Positions 22,881-35,800 of a stretch of 64,000 bases of DNA are shown in pieces. Made by a program: the position numbers and the translations under genes. How positions within the stretch are numbered: the stretch's first letter is position 1; the number at the start of each line of letters is the position of its first letter. The stretch covers positions 8,618,001 to 8,682,000 of the forward strand of contig CP053160.1 of assembly GCA_014607495.2 (NCBI GenBank), given 5' to 3'. Below the pieces are notes generated by a model. That model did no database searches, was not told the DNA's origin, and was given only the letters and a program-made list of their open reading frames with translations. Source of the stretch: Carposina sasakii. Lineage: Eukaryota > Arthropoda > Insecta > Lepidoptera > Carposinidae.

Positions 22881-23268
22881 AGGGGTGGGCAAACTTTTTT
22901 CAACGCGGGCCGGTAAATTAAAAAAAAATTTGTCGCGGGCCAGAAAATTAAAAAAATATTGCCGCGGGCCGGTTAACTAAAAACACTTGGGGCAAGGCTA
23001 CTAAGCGTAAAGTTTAAAAATATTGTTTTTTAGAAACTTAAATGATTTATTTTTATTTTTATACTTTTTCACATAAAAAAAATTGTCACCTTAGCAGTAT
23101 TGTGTTAAAAATACGAGATTTAAATGTTTTAAGTGTAGATAAATATTTTAAGGTCTAAAAATATAATACAATTTGAATTTATAATTTTTCTGAAAAACGT
23201 TCGGCGGGCCGGATTAAAACCTCATACGGGCCGGATCTGGCCCGCGGGCCGTAGTTTGCCCATCCCTG
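22881..23268. mobile_element. Non-autonomous hAT element with 8-bp target duplication
   Basis: The terminal repeats (c)aggggtgggcaaact and agtttgcccatccctg are flanked by the direct repeat CTCTTACC (22873-22880 and 23269-23276). The 8-bp duplication and the CAGGG-type ends are hAT hallmarks. The interior has repeated gcgggccgg blocks in AT-rich DNA and no transposase. Confidence 0.82.
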
Positions 23269-23739
23269 CTCTTACCAGTACATAATACTGGGGTTCCGTA
23301 TAATACTGAGGTCAGCATACGCGATGGTTCGACCAAACAACTAACTCTTATACCTTAACTAATCCTAGGTGTATGACAAACTCGCGTGACAAGAACGCAT
23401 GACACATCTTTCAATGTATGTGAGAAAATGAACACAGCATTATGTGTTGCTCTTCTAATACATTTAAGTTATGCAAATGCATAAGCACACTTTCTGTAAA
23501 AAAAATTGCCTGCAGCGAACGTGTTAAAGAAACCATTTGATGAAATACACAGCATTCCAACGGAGCAGCAGTGACAGCGGAGATTATAATACTGAATATA
23601 ATCATCATAATCTTCCTGCCCATGTCAAATCCAAGTCGGCGCAATATGGTTTCTTCCAAGTCACATTGCTAAGTATTAGTTTATTAGTTTGTTAAGATTA
23701 AATACTGGATATAAAGGAGACATGGGTACCCTGCCGCGG

Positions 23740-23882
23740 TCACCCAAGTGTATGCAGTCCGGTCGGCAGACGCTGCAGCAGCGTGCTGTGACTGTCGCAG
23801 TGCGCGTCCGCCAGCGCCGCCTCTCCGCTGCGGCGACGCTCAGAACTATTCCAGATGCCGTACGTCAGGTAGATCACCATAC
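23740..23882 (-). CDS. CAT-B exon 14 (stop codon)
   Basis: The acceptor is ctctcag|gtatgg. Encodes [17 protein letters not shown] and a charged tail ending LPTGLHTLG, stop TGA. It is separated from exon 13 by an 8.4-kb intron that contains the split mariner. Confidence 0.9.
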
Positions 23883-26800
23883 CTGAGAGGATAACGCCGT
23901 ACAGTAAAATGATAGGTATACTAATATATACATATAGTAAAAATGTAACAGGTCGCAGTCTGTACATGGAAGATATATGAGAAAAAATATTATAGGGAGA
24001 CCTTTATAAACGCAATAGTACCCAAAACAATGATTTTTGAAATTTTTGTTTGTTTGTCGGTTTGTCTGTGCGTTTGTGCACGCTAATCTCAGAAACGGCT
24101 GAACAGATTTCGATGCAGTTTTCACGAATATATTGTGACAGGTTCCACTTAACATATATAGGCTACATTTTATCCCGGGAAAATGTTTTTATCCCGGATA
24201 ATTTCGCAATTTTGTTTTTTCTGTAGTCCACGCGGACGGAGTCGCGGGCGTCCACTAGTAATTACTACACTTATGAATTAATAGAATAATTTTATTCACT
24301 ATGGGTGCGCCCACCACCGGGCCCTACACCCTCAACTGACCCTCGGATCTGATAACTTATAACTGCGAAAACAAGCACTTGCACTAACTACAATCGCCAC
24401 GAGAAACCAGACCCGAGCACCTAGCATGCAAGATAATACATCGCACCATTTCCGAAATCAAAAACTAGATTAATAATCTACTAATGTTTCGCCAACAACC
24501 GTGGCATCCTCAGGATTATAGAAATTAGTAAACCACTAATTATTATGAAACTCTAAAACCCAACACACACAACACATTTCACAGAACTTCCGAATTGTAA
24601 CGCCTAATACAATTTCATTTATAGAATAATTATATAAAATAAAATAAAAATTAAATTTCTGAGAGAAAACGCGAAATACATAAACTAGGGAAAGAAAACA
24701 ACAATGGCTTATACGTGCAGATTGCCAGATGGTTTATCTGCCTAGATTAGGTTAGTTAGGCTTTTTAAAGACGAAGTGAAGTTTTGTTTACTCGTCCCAG
24801 CCTCATTCTTTATTGTATTATAATTTATTATACAAGGGCAAACTTAATGCCTTCCATATGTCAATATGTATACACTAATTGAAAGCCTTATTATCCTTCT
24901 ACATTAATAAAATCTATATCTATACATATAATAAAAATGTAACGGATCGCTGTCTGTACATGGAAGATATATAAGAAAAAATATTATAGGAGACCTTTAT
25001 CAACGCAATAGTGCCCAAAATAATGATTTTTGGAATTTTGTCTGTTTGTCTATGCGTTTGTGCACGCTAATCTCAGAAACAGCTGAACCGATTTCGATGA
25101 AGTTTTCAGGAATATATTGTGACAGGTCCCACTTAACATATAGGCTACTTTTTATACCGTATAATTGCGACATTTTGTTTTTTCTGCAGTCCACGCGGAC
25201 GGAGTCGCGGGCGTCCACTAGTCTAAAATATAAGTACTCATAGTATACAATATCTGCAGGCAAAATATGAAATTTACAATGGAGAAATATAACATTTAAT
25301 TCAACAGACCTAATCACTACCTGTCCGTCCCTATGTATGCTTAGATCTTTCAAACTAGAGAACGGATTTTCATGCGGTTTTTTTTATAGGTAAAGTGATT
25401 TACGAGGAAGGTTTATAATATACAGGGTGTCCCAAGAAATAGTGTCAAGCGGAAGTCCAAGGACAGAATACCCCTAGGGGTACCCGAATTACCCCCATGT
25501 ATGTTCCGCGACTTTTTGTAGTTTTCGAGATATGATTTTTTTTCATATTTTTTTGTTAAACCTTGGCTTATTTAACATTATTGGTCACAGAGACATCAAT
25601 TGTTGAGATACAAGCTTGATTTTTTTTTCTGAAATAGGTGAACAGTAGCACTTGCAAAAACAAAAGCAATTGTGAGCCGATATGCTACTATTAAGCCATT
25701 AAAAAAATGTTGAATCCTAAGTTTGTTAAAATGTTTAAATTAAAGATCTCTTTTGAAACGATTTAAAAAAAAAACTTATCCCAAAAATGTCTCCAAAATT
25801 ATTTTTAAAAACTTGCCAATTTCGTCAGCTATTTGCCATGTAAATTTGATTGAGCTATCTCCACGACTTCATACTTGAAAAAATGTTTGAAACACAGTAA
25901 GTCGAAAAAACTTAATTAAAAGATTGGGCCGAATAAAACTAAAAAAATGTTATTATTGATTGTTTATTATTAAATCACAAAAAGTTTTCGAAATGTCGCC
26001 CTTCCTGCTCGATACAAATTCTACATCGCCTTAAAAAAAATTCTTTTAGTCGTAAGAACGCTACCCTGTTGCTTTTTATTGTTTCTTCTGCTTGTCTTAG
26101 TTTTGTTCGTAGTTCCGCTATGTTTCTGATATCCTTGGCGTAAACTAATTCTTTATAATACCCCGAAACGAAGAAATCGATGGGGTTTAAGTCGGGAGAC
26201 CGTGGCGGCCAGGCAATGGGCCCCCCACGGCCGATCCACTTGTCTCCAAACCTTTCGGTTAAATGTTGTCTGACAATCCTCGCGAAGTGACATGGAGCGC
26301 CGTCGTTTTGAAATATCATATTTCTACGCGTTAATAGGTCTAAATTTTCTAAAAGACCGTCGAGATCTTGCCGTAAAAATTCCAAGTAGGACTCGCCATT
26401 TAATCGGTCAGGCAGTTGAAAGGGGCCAATCAGCTGTCCATTTAAGACGCCTGACCACAAGTTCACACTAAATTGTTCTTGAAAATTGGAGGCACGTGTC
26501 ATGTGTGGATTTTCAATGCTCCAAGAATGATAATTGTGAATGTTGAAAATTCCACATCGTTTAAAATGAGATTCGTCGGTCCACAAAATCGTATTAAAAA
26601 AATTTGCGTCTTCAGCTTGACGCCGCAACATTTCTTGACAAAACGCCACCCTTCTCGGATAATCTTCGGGCTTAAGCTGCTGAACTTTTTGAATATGATA
26701 TGGGTGAAATCCCTCTTTTTGTAGTATATAGCATGGAACAGAAGTGTGGTGGTGCTGTTCTTTAAAAAAGGCGATAAAGCCTTGCTGAAGAACTATAGAC

Positions 26801-29800
26801 CCATCTCGCTTCTGAGCCATGTCTACAAGTTGTTTTCAAGGGTAATCACGAATCGTCTTGCTCGCAGGTTTGATGACTTCCAGCCTCCCGAACAAGCCGG
26901 TTTCCGAAAAGGGTTTAGTACCATAGATCATATCCACACGCTACGGCAGATTATACAAAAAACGGAAGAGTATAATCGGCCACTATGCCTAGCGTTCGTG
27001 GACTATGAGAAGGCCTTTGATTCGATCGAGACATGGGCAGTGTTGCGGTCTCTCCAGCGGTGCCATATTGACCATCGATATATCGAAGTGCTGAAGTGTT
27101 TATACAGCAATGCCACCATGTCGGTACGAGTACAGGAGCGGAGCACTGAGCCGATTTCCTTGCAGAGGGGAGTGAGACAAGGAGATGTTATTTCTCCGAA
27201 GCTCTTCACCAATGCAGTGGAAGACGCCTTTAAGCTTCTCGAATGGAAAGGACTCGGCATCAATATCAATGGCGAATACATCACTCACCTTCGGTTCGCA
27301 GACGACATCGTGGTCATGGCAGAATCGCTGAAGGATCTAAGCACAATGCTCGATGGCCTCAATCGAGTCTCCCAACAGGTGGGCCTGAAGATGAACATGG
27401 ACAAGACGAAGATCATGTCGAACGTCCATGTGCCGCCCACTCCTGTACTGGTTGGGAGCTCGATGCTTGAAGTTGTTGACGAGTATGTTTACCTGGGACA
27501 GACGGTCAAACTAGGTAAGTCCAACTTTGAGAAGGAGGTAACTCGGCGAATCCAACTCGGCTGGGCAGCGTTCGGGAAACTACGAAGCTTATTTGTGTCC
27601 AAGATACCCCAGTCCTTAAAGACGAAGGTGTTCAACCAGTGCGTGCTGCCGGTGATGACCTACGGTGCCGAGACGTGGTCTCTAACTATGTGCCTCATAA
27701 AAAAGCTCAGGATCGCACAGCGAGCGATGGAGAGAGCTATGCTTGGGATCTCTCTGCGTGATCGAATCAGAAATGAGGAGATCCGCAGACGTACAAAGAT
27801 CACCGACATAGCTGAACGGTCCAGCAAGCTGAAGTGGCAATGGGCAGGGCACATAGCTCGAAGAACTGATGGCCGATGGAGTCGGAAAGTTCTAGAGTGG
27901 ATACCACGTATCGGCAAGCGCAGCGTGGGAAGGCCACCCGCGAGGTGGACGGATGACCTGGCCAAGGTTGCGGGCGTCGGTTGGATGCAGGCTGCTTCCG
28001 ACCGGTCGGAATGGAGGTTGTTGGGGGAGGCCTATGTCCAACAGTGGACTTCTCAGGGCTGTAAATGTAGTATCCGATGTGCTTCTAATTTTGGAATTCC
28101 GGTGCGGCGTTCTATGGTTCTGACACTAACTGATGGGTCTCTTGCCACTTCTTCGACCACTGAATCGACCACATCTGGGTCATGCATTTGTGATGGACGC
28201 CCGGGTCTTCTACCTGGTAGGCGACCTTCCATGTAACTATTATGGACTCGCAAAATTGTACGATGATCAGGCCAAGTCTCAGGCTTCAAAGTTCACCACT
28301 GTTTTGTACCTGCTGTCTGTACAATCTAGCCGCTTCCGAAGCATTTCCTTTTGCATAGCCATAAAAGTAATGCATAAGCGCATAATCTCTTGACGAGAAA
28401 GACATAGCTCACCAATTTATTGCGCTTAGAAATCCCAATTGATGTGCACTCCGAAGTCCGTTGAGAAAGCCAAAGTCGTCTAAGAAAGTTCGTAACACCA
28501 CACAAAAGCCAATCGATATGCAACCAAAGTCCGTAAAGAAAGCAAAGTTCGTCAAATAATCAAAAAGGAGCTAGTAAAGAAGTAACGTCGGGCGCAAATG
28601 CAAGCAAATGGTCAACTGACCGGTAGCTGCCGAACACAATGGACCAACGCTAACCCCGCTCCCTCACCTCAAGCTTCCCCTTGCCTTGCCGCAACTCATG
28701 TAGTAAATTCCGAGAATTGCACTCATAATCACCCTTACAGCTCAACTGCCCCGTGTATTGAGTGACGTCACGCAATAGACCTGTTAACATGGTCTTGTAG
28801 ACTACAAGAATTTTTTTTAAGGCGATGTAGAATTTGTATCGAGCAGGAAGAGCGACATTTCGAAAACTTTTTGTGATTTAATAATAAACAATCAATAATA
28901 ACATTTTTTTAGTTTTATTCGGCCCAATCTTTTAATTAAGTTTTTTCGACTTACTGTGTTTCAAACATTTTTTCAAGTATGAAGTCGTGGAGATAGCTCA
29001 ATTAAATTTACATGGCAAATAGCTGACGAAATTGGCAAGTTTTTAAAAATAATTTTGGAGACATTTTTGGGATAAGTTTTTTTTTTAAATCGTTTCAAAA
29101 GAGATCTTTAATTTAAACATTTTAACAAACTTAGGATTCAACATTTTTTTAATGGCTTAATAGTAGCATATCGGCTCACAATTGCTTTTGTTTTTGCAAG
29201 TGCTACTGTTCACCTATTTCAGAAAAAAAAATCAAGCTTGTATCTCAACAATTGATGTCTCTGTGACCAATAATGTTAAATAAGCCAAGGTTTAACAAAA
29301 ACTATGAAAAAAAATCATATCTCGAAAACTACAAAAAGTCGCGGAACATACATGGGGGTAATTCGGGTACCCCTAGGGGTATTCTGTCTTTGGACTTCCG
29401 CTTGACACTATTTCTTGGGACACCCTGTATAACTAGGGACCCGCCCCGGCTTCGCACGAGAGTAATGCACTCTAACGCGGGCGAAGCCGTGGGTGGCCGC
29501 TAGTATATTCTAAAATGCATAATTGAATAATTTAACTTGCATAAAGTTTATGGGACACTGTATTTTATTCATTGTGAAATATGTATCAATGATTAAATAA
29601 AAAATAAAAAATAACATGGTGTTATATATAATACAGTATGGTAACTGTATATGATGATAAAATATTTGTGTAGTTGTTATGTAAAATTTAAGTGCGTAAG
29701 CAAGAGACATTGTAATTAAAATTAATAATATCTTGAATAAATAGATATAAATTTACGAAAAACTGTCAATATTACGACATGTATGTTTTTTTCACCTTTA

Positions 29801-32800
29801 CTAATGAATACGTAATTACGTTTTTCGACATCTTGTTTATTAATATGAGTTGGTATTTGTTAAACTCGCTAAAAGCCACGAAATAACTCTACTGATTACG
29901 ATAAAATTTTATGTCTCATTATTGGGTACAAGTTGACTAGTCCAAACTATTGTAAAGTTAAGTGACCCGATAGCTCAGTTGGTAGAGCGATGCACGGAAT
30001 GCGAGTGGTCGTGAGTTCAAATCTCACTCGGGTGAAAAAAATTTGCATTTCCTTATACAGGGTGTAACAAAAAGGGTATGTTAAGTGAAAAGCTCGAAAT
30101 CACATGTTTATTTTTTCCGATAATATGGAGAATTTTTAAATATCTCAGGAATTTTCATACAATCTTGAAAAATAAACATGTGATTTCGAGTCTCAAATTT
30201 TGTGGATAGGTTCTCTACAGTGGGCTATTTACGTAGCCTTTCGCTTAACATACCCTTTTTGTTACAGCCTGTATATACAGGGTGATTTTTGGTCGTCAAC
30301 GTTCCCGAAAACTACGGAATCTCCTCATCATCACGATCATTTTTCTCCATGGAAGCATACCTGGGAAGTGTCTGGTTTCCAAAATATTAGGGTCCAAAGT
30401 TGAGTAAATAGACTGCGTTTTTCTGCATAAATGCACATAGACGCGCGTAGCAAGATTTTTTCACGAGAAATAATTAATATCTGTCTATAAAAAAACTAAC
30501 ATAAACACTAGACACTATAAATTTCGCCAGATCAAGTAATTAAAAAAAAATATTGAAAAAAAAAAATTTTTCCCAGCATTTTTTTTGTCATAAACTTACT
30601 TTATTTGATGTATAGAGTACGTACCCTTCGTTAAAGGTGGCCAAAAAAAAACATTCTGTATAATAGAGCTTTGCATTGAAATGCTGAACAGATGTCAATA
30701 AAATTTAGTACATAGATATGGGGATATCTGTGCATGGAGTCATTAGAAGTATCTAGTTCATACCTGAACGTGACATTTACGTATGACCTATTTGATTGAC
30801 AACTACTTTAATTTCATAACTAATTAACAATCATAATATTATGTAAGTAGGTATGTGACAAAAAAATATAGAAAATCTAGCAGAACATAGAGTGGGTCAT
30901 AGTATTATAATACCTATGATGATGATCTCCAACCGTATTTCGGCCAAGGCGACCAATTTCTATAGTGCACAGGTGTGTGCGCAAACACAGATGCACTCTC
31001 TATTCCCTCACTCTCATAGTCCGATGGGACGGAAAGCCGACACGACCGGAGAGAGATCAGGCGCAGGACCAACGGTTTTACGTGCTTTCCGAGGCACGAG
31101 CTAAGTGACAATTTTACAACATTAAAATCTGTACATGAAATAAATTCATTGGTACAGGCCCGTGACTGGGATCGAACTTACGCCTCCCGCTTGGAAGGTG
31201 CACGTCTTAACCACTGGTCTATCACTGCTTATAATACCCATAACATCTACATGATGTGCATATAGTTATGACACAGACAGACAGAGTGACATTCGCATTT
31301 ATAATATACTAGTAGCCGCCCACGATTTCGTCCACTCGAGAGAGCATTTGCACCCATGCGAAGCCGGGGCGGGTTCCTAGTTAAACAAATAAACCTTTCT
31401 CTTGAATCACTGTATCTATTTTAAAAAGTCGCATTGTAATCCGTTTTAACCCATCAAAAGATCTACGAGTGAGCAATACATTATTGTACATGTGGAGATT
31501 ATTGGTTTGACCATATTTTTTTTTTTAATATATGTATTAAATTAAATAGGCTTACGCTTGACCACAACGCGCCTGATGGTAAGCACCGTTGCAGTCTAAG
31601 ATGGACCATAATGTATTAATTTCACTTCCTCAACGACTTCACATCTTACTCCTACATTTTCTCTTCCTATCTGTATCGCGTCACTCCGTTCATATCTCTC
31701 TCTCTTGCATTTTCTATGGATCCATACCCACATACATAGGAACAGACCGACGGCGGGAAGCGATTTTGTTTTATAATATGTAGTAGTAAGGAAACTTATA
31801 ATTACTCATATACCGTGTATACAGTCAAATTGTGAAACTCTCTGCCTCACACCGTGAGAGATCGCCAAACTGTTGCTGCATTTAAGAAAAGGTTAAAGAA
31901 CCACTACCTCTCGCTTCAATAGTAATGAGTCTGTCTGTTATATATTTGATTAATAGATATTTATGTATGTTTATGTAGGTATATTTTATTAATTATATTG
32001 ATTATATTAGGGTATCTATTTGTTAAATTCAAATTTTGTTATACATAGATTCTGTGTACACACCTTTTATTTTATTTTATTATCACTTTCCCAGATGGTT
32101 TGCTGGAAGAAATCTCTTTCAGAGATAAGCACGCCTTTGTACATTTTCTTTTGTCTGTATATAATTGTATGTGTACAATAAAGAATAAGAATAAGAAGCG
32201 TGGAGTCAAGGGGACGATAATGTTTTATTAAATATGTAGTGATGATGATGATCGTAAACTGTGGAGTGTTCTGACCTGCAGCGATCCAGACGGCGAAGCG
32301 CAGCCATGTCATGTAGTCGAGGTTCATCATGAGGTACACGTTGATGAGGATACTGACGCCGGGCAACCACGGGACCAGGGGTACCTGCACAAGGGACCAA
32401 ACACGGTCACTATATATATATCTACTCGGATATCTCTCTCTTTATTTCTAATAGCGGCCATATTTTGATAGGCAAACACGAGATAAATATTCTCCTAATA
32501 GTAATACATACATATAATCACGCCTTTATCCCTTATGGGGTAGGCAGAGCACCAAGGGCCGATAGAACCACATGGTGCGACTTCTGACCAATTTTGAGGG
32601 TATAGTTGAGATGTACAAGTTCGGTTAGTAGTGACAGGTGGTCAGTCCATCGCCTACAAAACACCAAGACCCTCTTGTCCCTCTACTGACTTGTACAGTA
32701 TGCCCGGGAAGAGAAGCAGCTGTAGTATTATACGTTTTTTATTCACTCCCAGAGCAGCTTAGAAAATTAATAATAGTAATAATAAGGTTTTATTTAATAA

Positions 32801-35800
32801 ACAGATGAGAGTCGTACATCCGCAGTGGGATCTTAAGCTATAACCATCTCCAACTCTATCGGACACAGATGCAACCAAAATCCAATACAGTTTGGTGTCG
32901 GTAGTGATTGCTTGCGACGCCATAGGTCCTGGGTTCAAATACCTCTATAATATCTGCTGGCGCTAAATTGCTTAATTTGCAATAGCAGAACCGAAGCAAT
33001 GCGATAGCGAAAATTGAGCGTCCCCCCGCGCCCCGCACCTTGCCCCCCACACTCTCAACTTTCGCTAACGCATTGCTTCGGCTCTGCTACTGCAAGTTAC
33101 GTAATCAGGAGGCGGCATACAATCGGAAAGGATATTACAACGGACATTCGAGGATCGGAAGGTTGAAACTCATTATGCGAGCACTACGATAATGAGCGCC
33201 AGCAATCTATTCTGTCCAAAACTTATCGCAGGGATGACGACCGATTTGTAGTTGCTACACCGCCGTTTAAATATAGTTCTAAAATATAAAGCCTCGAGCA
33301 CACCGGATGCGTATGCGTGCACGTAAGCGTAGACGTATACGTACCTCTGAGTTGTAATGTATGGAACTGTATAGGCACGGGCAGACCGGATGCGTATGCG
33401 TAGACGTAAACATAGACGTCAAGCGGTGACAGTTCCACACATTAAACTCAGAGGTACGTGTACGTCTACGTTTACGTGCACGCATACGCATTCGGTGTGC
33501 TCGAGACTTAAGACCACAACATACCGTGAATGCGAGTTTCTTGTCAGACACAGGTTGCCTGGAGATGCACCACAGTATGAGCGGCAGTAGCGCCGCGCCG
33601 CCAGCGACCCACGTGACGTGAGACTGCACTCCGTACATTACTATGAAGCAGAGCACGCCTGCCGAAATATATAAACACCTGCATTCTCTACTTGAAGGAT
33701 TATTGCGTTGCTGGACGTAGGCGTCCTCCAGAGTACGCCAGTATCTGCCATGGAGGCGGTTTGCCCACAGTCACAACAATGGGCAGCCTGAATTTCAGAC
33801 TATTTTGTCAACACGGGAGGCGCTGCTGTCCATCTTCCGGAAGTCCTTAATCGCCTCGTACGATACCCACGGGCACTAGGATTATATATAGATACATTTA
33901 ATATCGTTTTTTTGCTACAATATTAGAATCAACCTCATACTTATTCAAAGAAGTCCCACTAACATTATAAATGCGAAAGTTTGTGACGGACGATGTATGT
34001 AATGTTTGGAGGATGTTTGTTGCTCTTTCACGCAAAAACTATTGAATGGATTTTAATGAAACTTCACATTAATATAACTAACATATCAGAATAATACATA
34101 GGCTTAAATTCATTATCCCGGCCCCCTGATTACCTAATTTGCAATAGCAGAGTCGAAGCAACGCGATCGCGATAATTGCGAGTGTGTGCGTGCGCGTGTG
34201 TGTATATGTGAACACACACTCTCAATTTTCGCTATCGCATTGCTTCGGCTCTGCAAGTTACGTAATCAGGAGACGGGAAAATATTTTTATGCCGGATAAA
34301 TTCGAGATTTTAGTTTTTTATGTAATCCAGGCGGACGTAGTTGCGGGCATTCTCTAGTTTTTTTTATATAAAACATGTGGTCTGCCCTTACCGTACAGCG
34401 TGACGAGTGTAGTAGTGACGGACGCACTGAGCGCACTGGGCGCCGTCAGTCCGTCCGCATTCCGCAGTTGTCTCCACACGCTGCGGACGGACAGAGCGAG
34501 CGACGCCGCGGGGCGGTGCGATGTGGTGCGCTCGTAACTACACAGATACATTAAATATGTACGGCTAGGTATTTTGAAATATAAAACGAGAACGCTCGCG
34601 TTGAGCGTTGCCGCAGGACTGTACACAGTGATAACCTCATTTATTTTACGGATTCACTGCCAGCGACTACATTATTGTGTATTTGCATCTTTTCGGCGTT
34701 GCACTTATGTCGGCATGCCTAGAAAATCTGCCGACAGCGAATGTGTTAAAGAAAAACCCCGACAGTTTAACCCAGTGTCACTCTGGCGACTAAGATAAAT
34801 GTAATGATATCTATCAAGCTCAAAATGTGACCCTAAACGCTTTAGAGTAGGCCAAAGAAATATGTCATACATTCATCGTCATAATCTTCCTGCCCTGTTC
34901 CCATTTATTTGAGGTAAGAAACATAGCCCTCCATCTGGTAAATATATGACGCCCGATTGGCGTAGTTTGTAAACATCAGTGCAATCACACAACACACTTA
35001 AACATAAATTTTAAATTTGCATCCGTCCCTCTCCATTCTTAATGTAAAATACTAAGACAGAAAGGGACAGGTAGAACATTTTTTTTTTACAATTAGATAG
35101 GCAAACATTTGACCGCCATCGTGCATGATGCGGCCTAGGGTGGTACATGTTTGCCTAGAAAGTGCCTATTCACTCTAGCTTTGAAGAGACCAATGTTGTA
35201 GTGCTCGGGAAATACATCGGCAGGAAGTGCATTCCACTCCTTAGCCGTTCGCATTACAAACGAGTTAGCATAACCTTCGGTGCAGACGGGTGGGATATCA
35301 ACAACATAAGGTTGATACGCTAGTCTGCGTCTAGTACATAATCACATTGCCTTACCGCAGTATAAGTACGCAGGCGGCGACCATAGAGTAAGCCAGTAGA
35401 GTGCCGATAGACATCATGTGAATTAGCTGCTCCAACTCAAAGATCATGGCCAAGATACCTGTAAGATAGACCATGTTATTATTGCATGTTTTGCATACCT
35501 ATTTACAAAAACATCGTGACATCTCATAAAGTAGAGGTTTCTAAAATAAAGGTTGTTCTTTTAAAGCGGTTTTAACTATTCGGCATATTACTAAAGACAA
35601 TGGTTGCATGGACGTAGTTTCCTTTGACTTTCCTTAGTTTTTGGAGATATTTCCCGATGTTTCCATTCATCATTATTACCATACATCACAAAACTCACAA
35701 ATTATATTACTAAAGATATACAGGGTGTAACAAAAAAGGTATGTTAAGCGAAAAGCTACGTAAATAGCCCACTATAGAGGACCTATCCACAAAATTTGGG

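Larger units (their letters stand above)
25423..29427 (-). mobile_element. Mariner-like element copy 2, split by an RTE insertion
   Basis: Its ends CAGGGTGTCCCAAG and CTTGGGACACCCTG are flanked by TA on both sides. It has long terminal inverted repeats (about 25423-26045 and 28805-29427). The orientation is reversed relative to copy 1. Removing the insertion at 26728-28065 leaves about 2.67 kb, the size of copy 1. It sits in the last intron of CAT-B. Confidence 0.88.

Noticed and set aside
25000..25353. A 117-codon open frame on the - strand
   Set aside because: It lies within the Lep1-type Helitron and its flank, and similar Helitron copies do not keep the frame.
29964..30034. A functional tRNA gene
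   Set aside because: D and T arms are good, but the anticodon stem does not pair and the downstream sequence recurs in another fragment, so it is a SINE head or pseudogene.
33279..33524. Arg-rich continuation of CAT-B exon 12
   Set aside because: The frame continues past a good donor into a foldback MITE; the family alignment stops at KKLAFT and resumes in exon 13.
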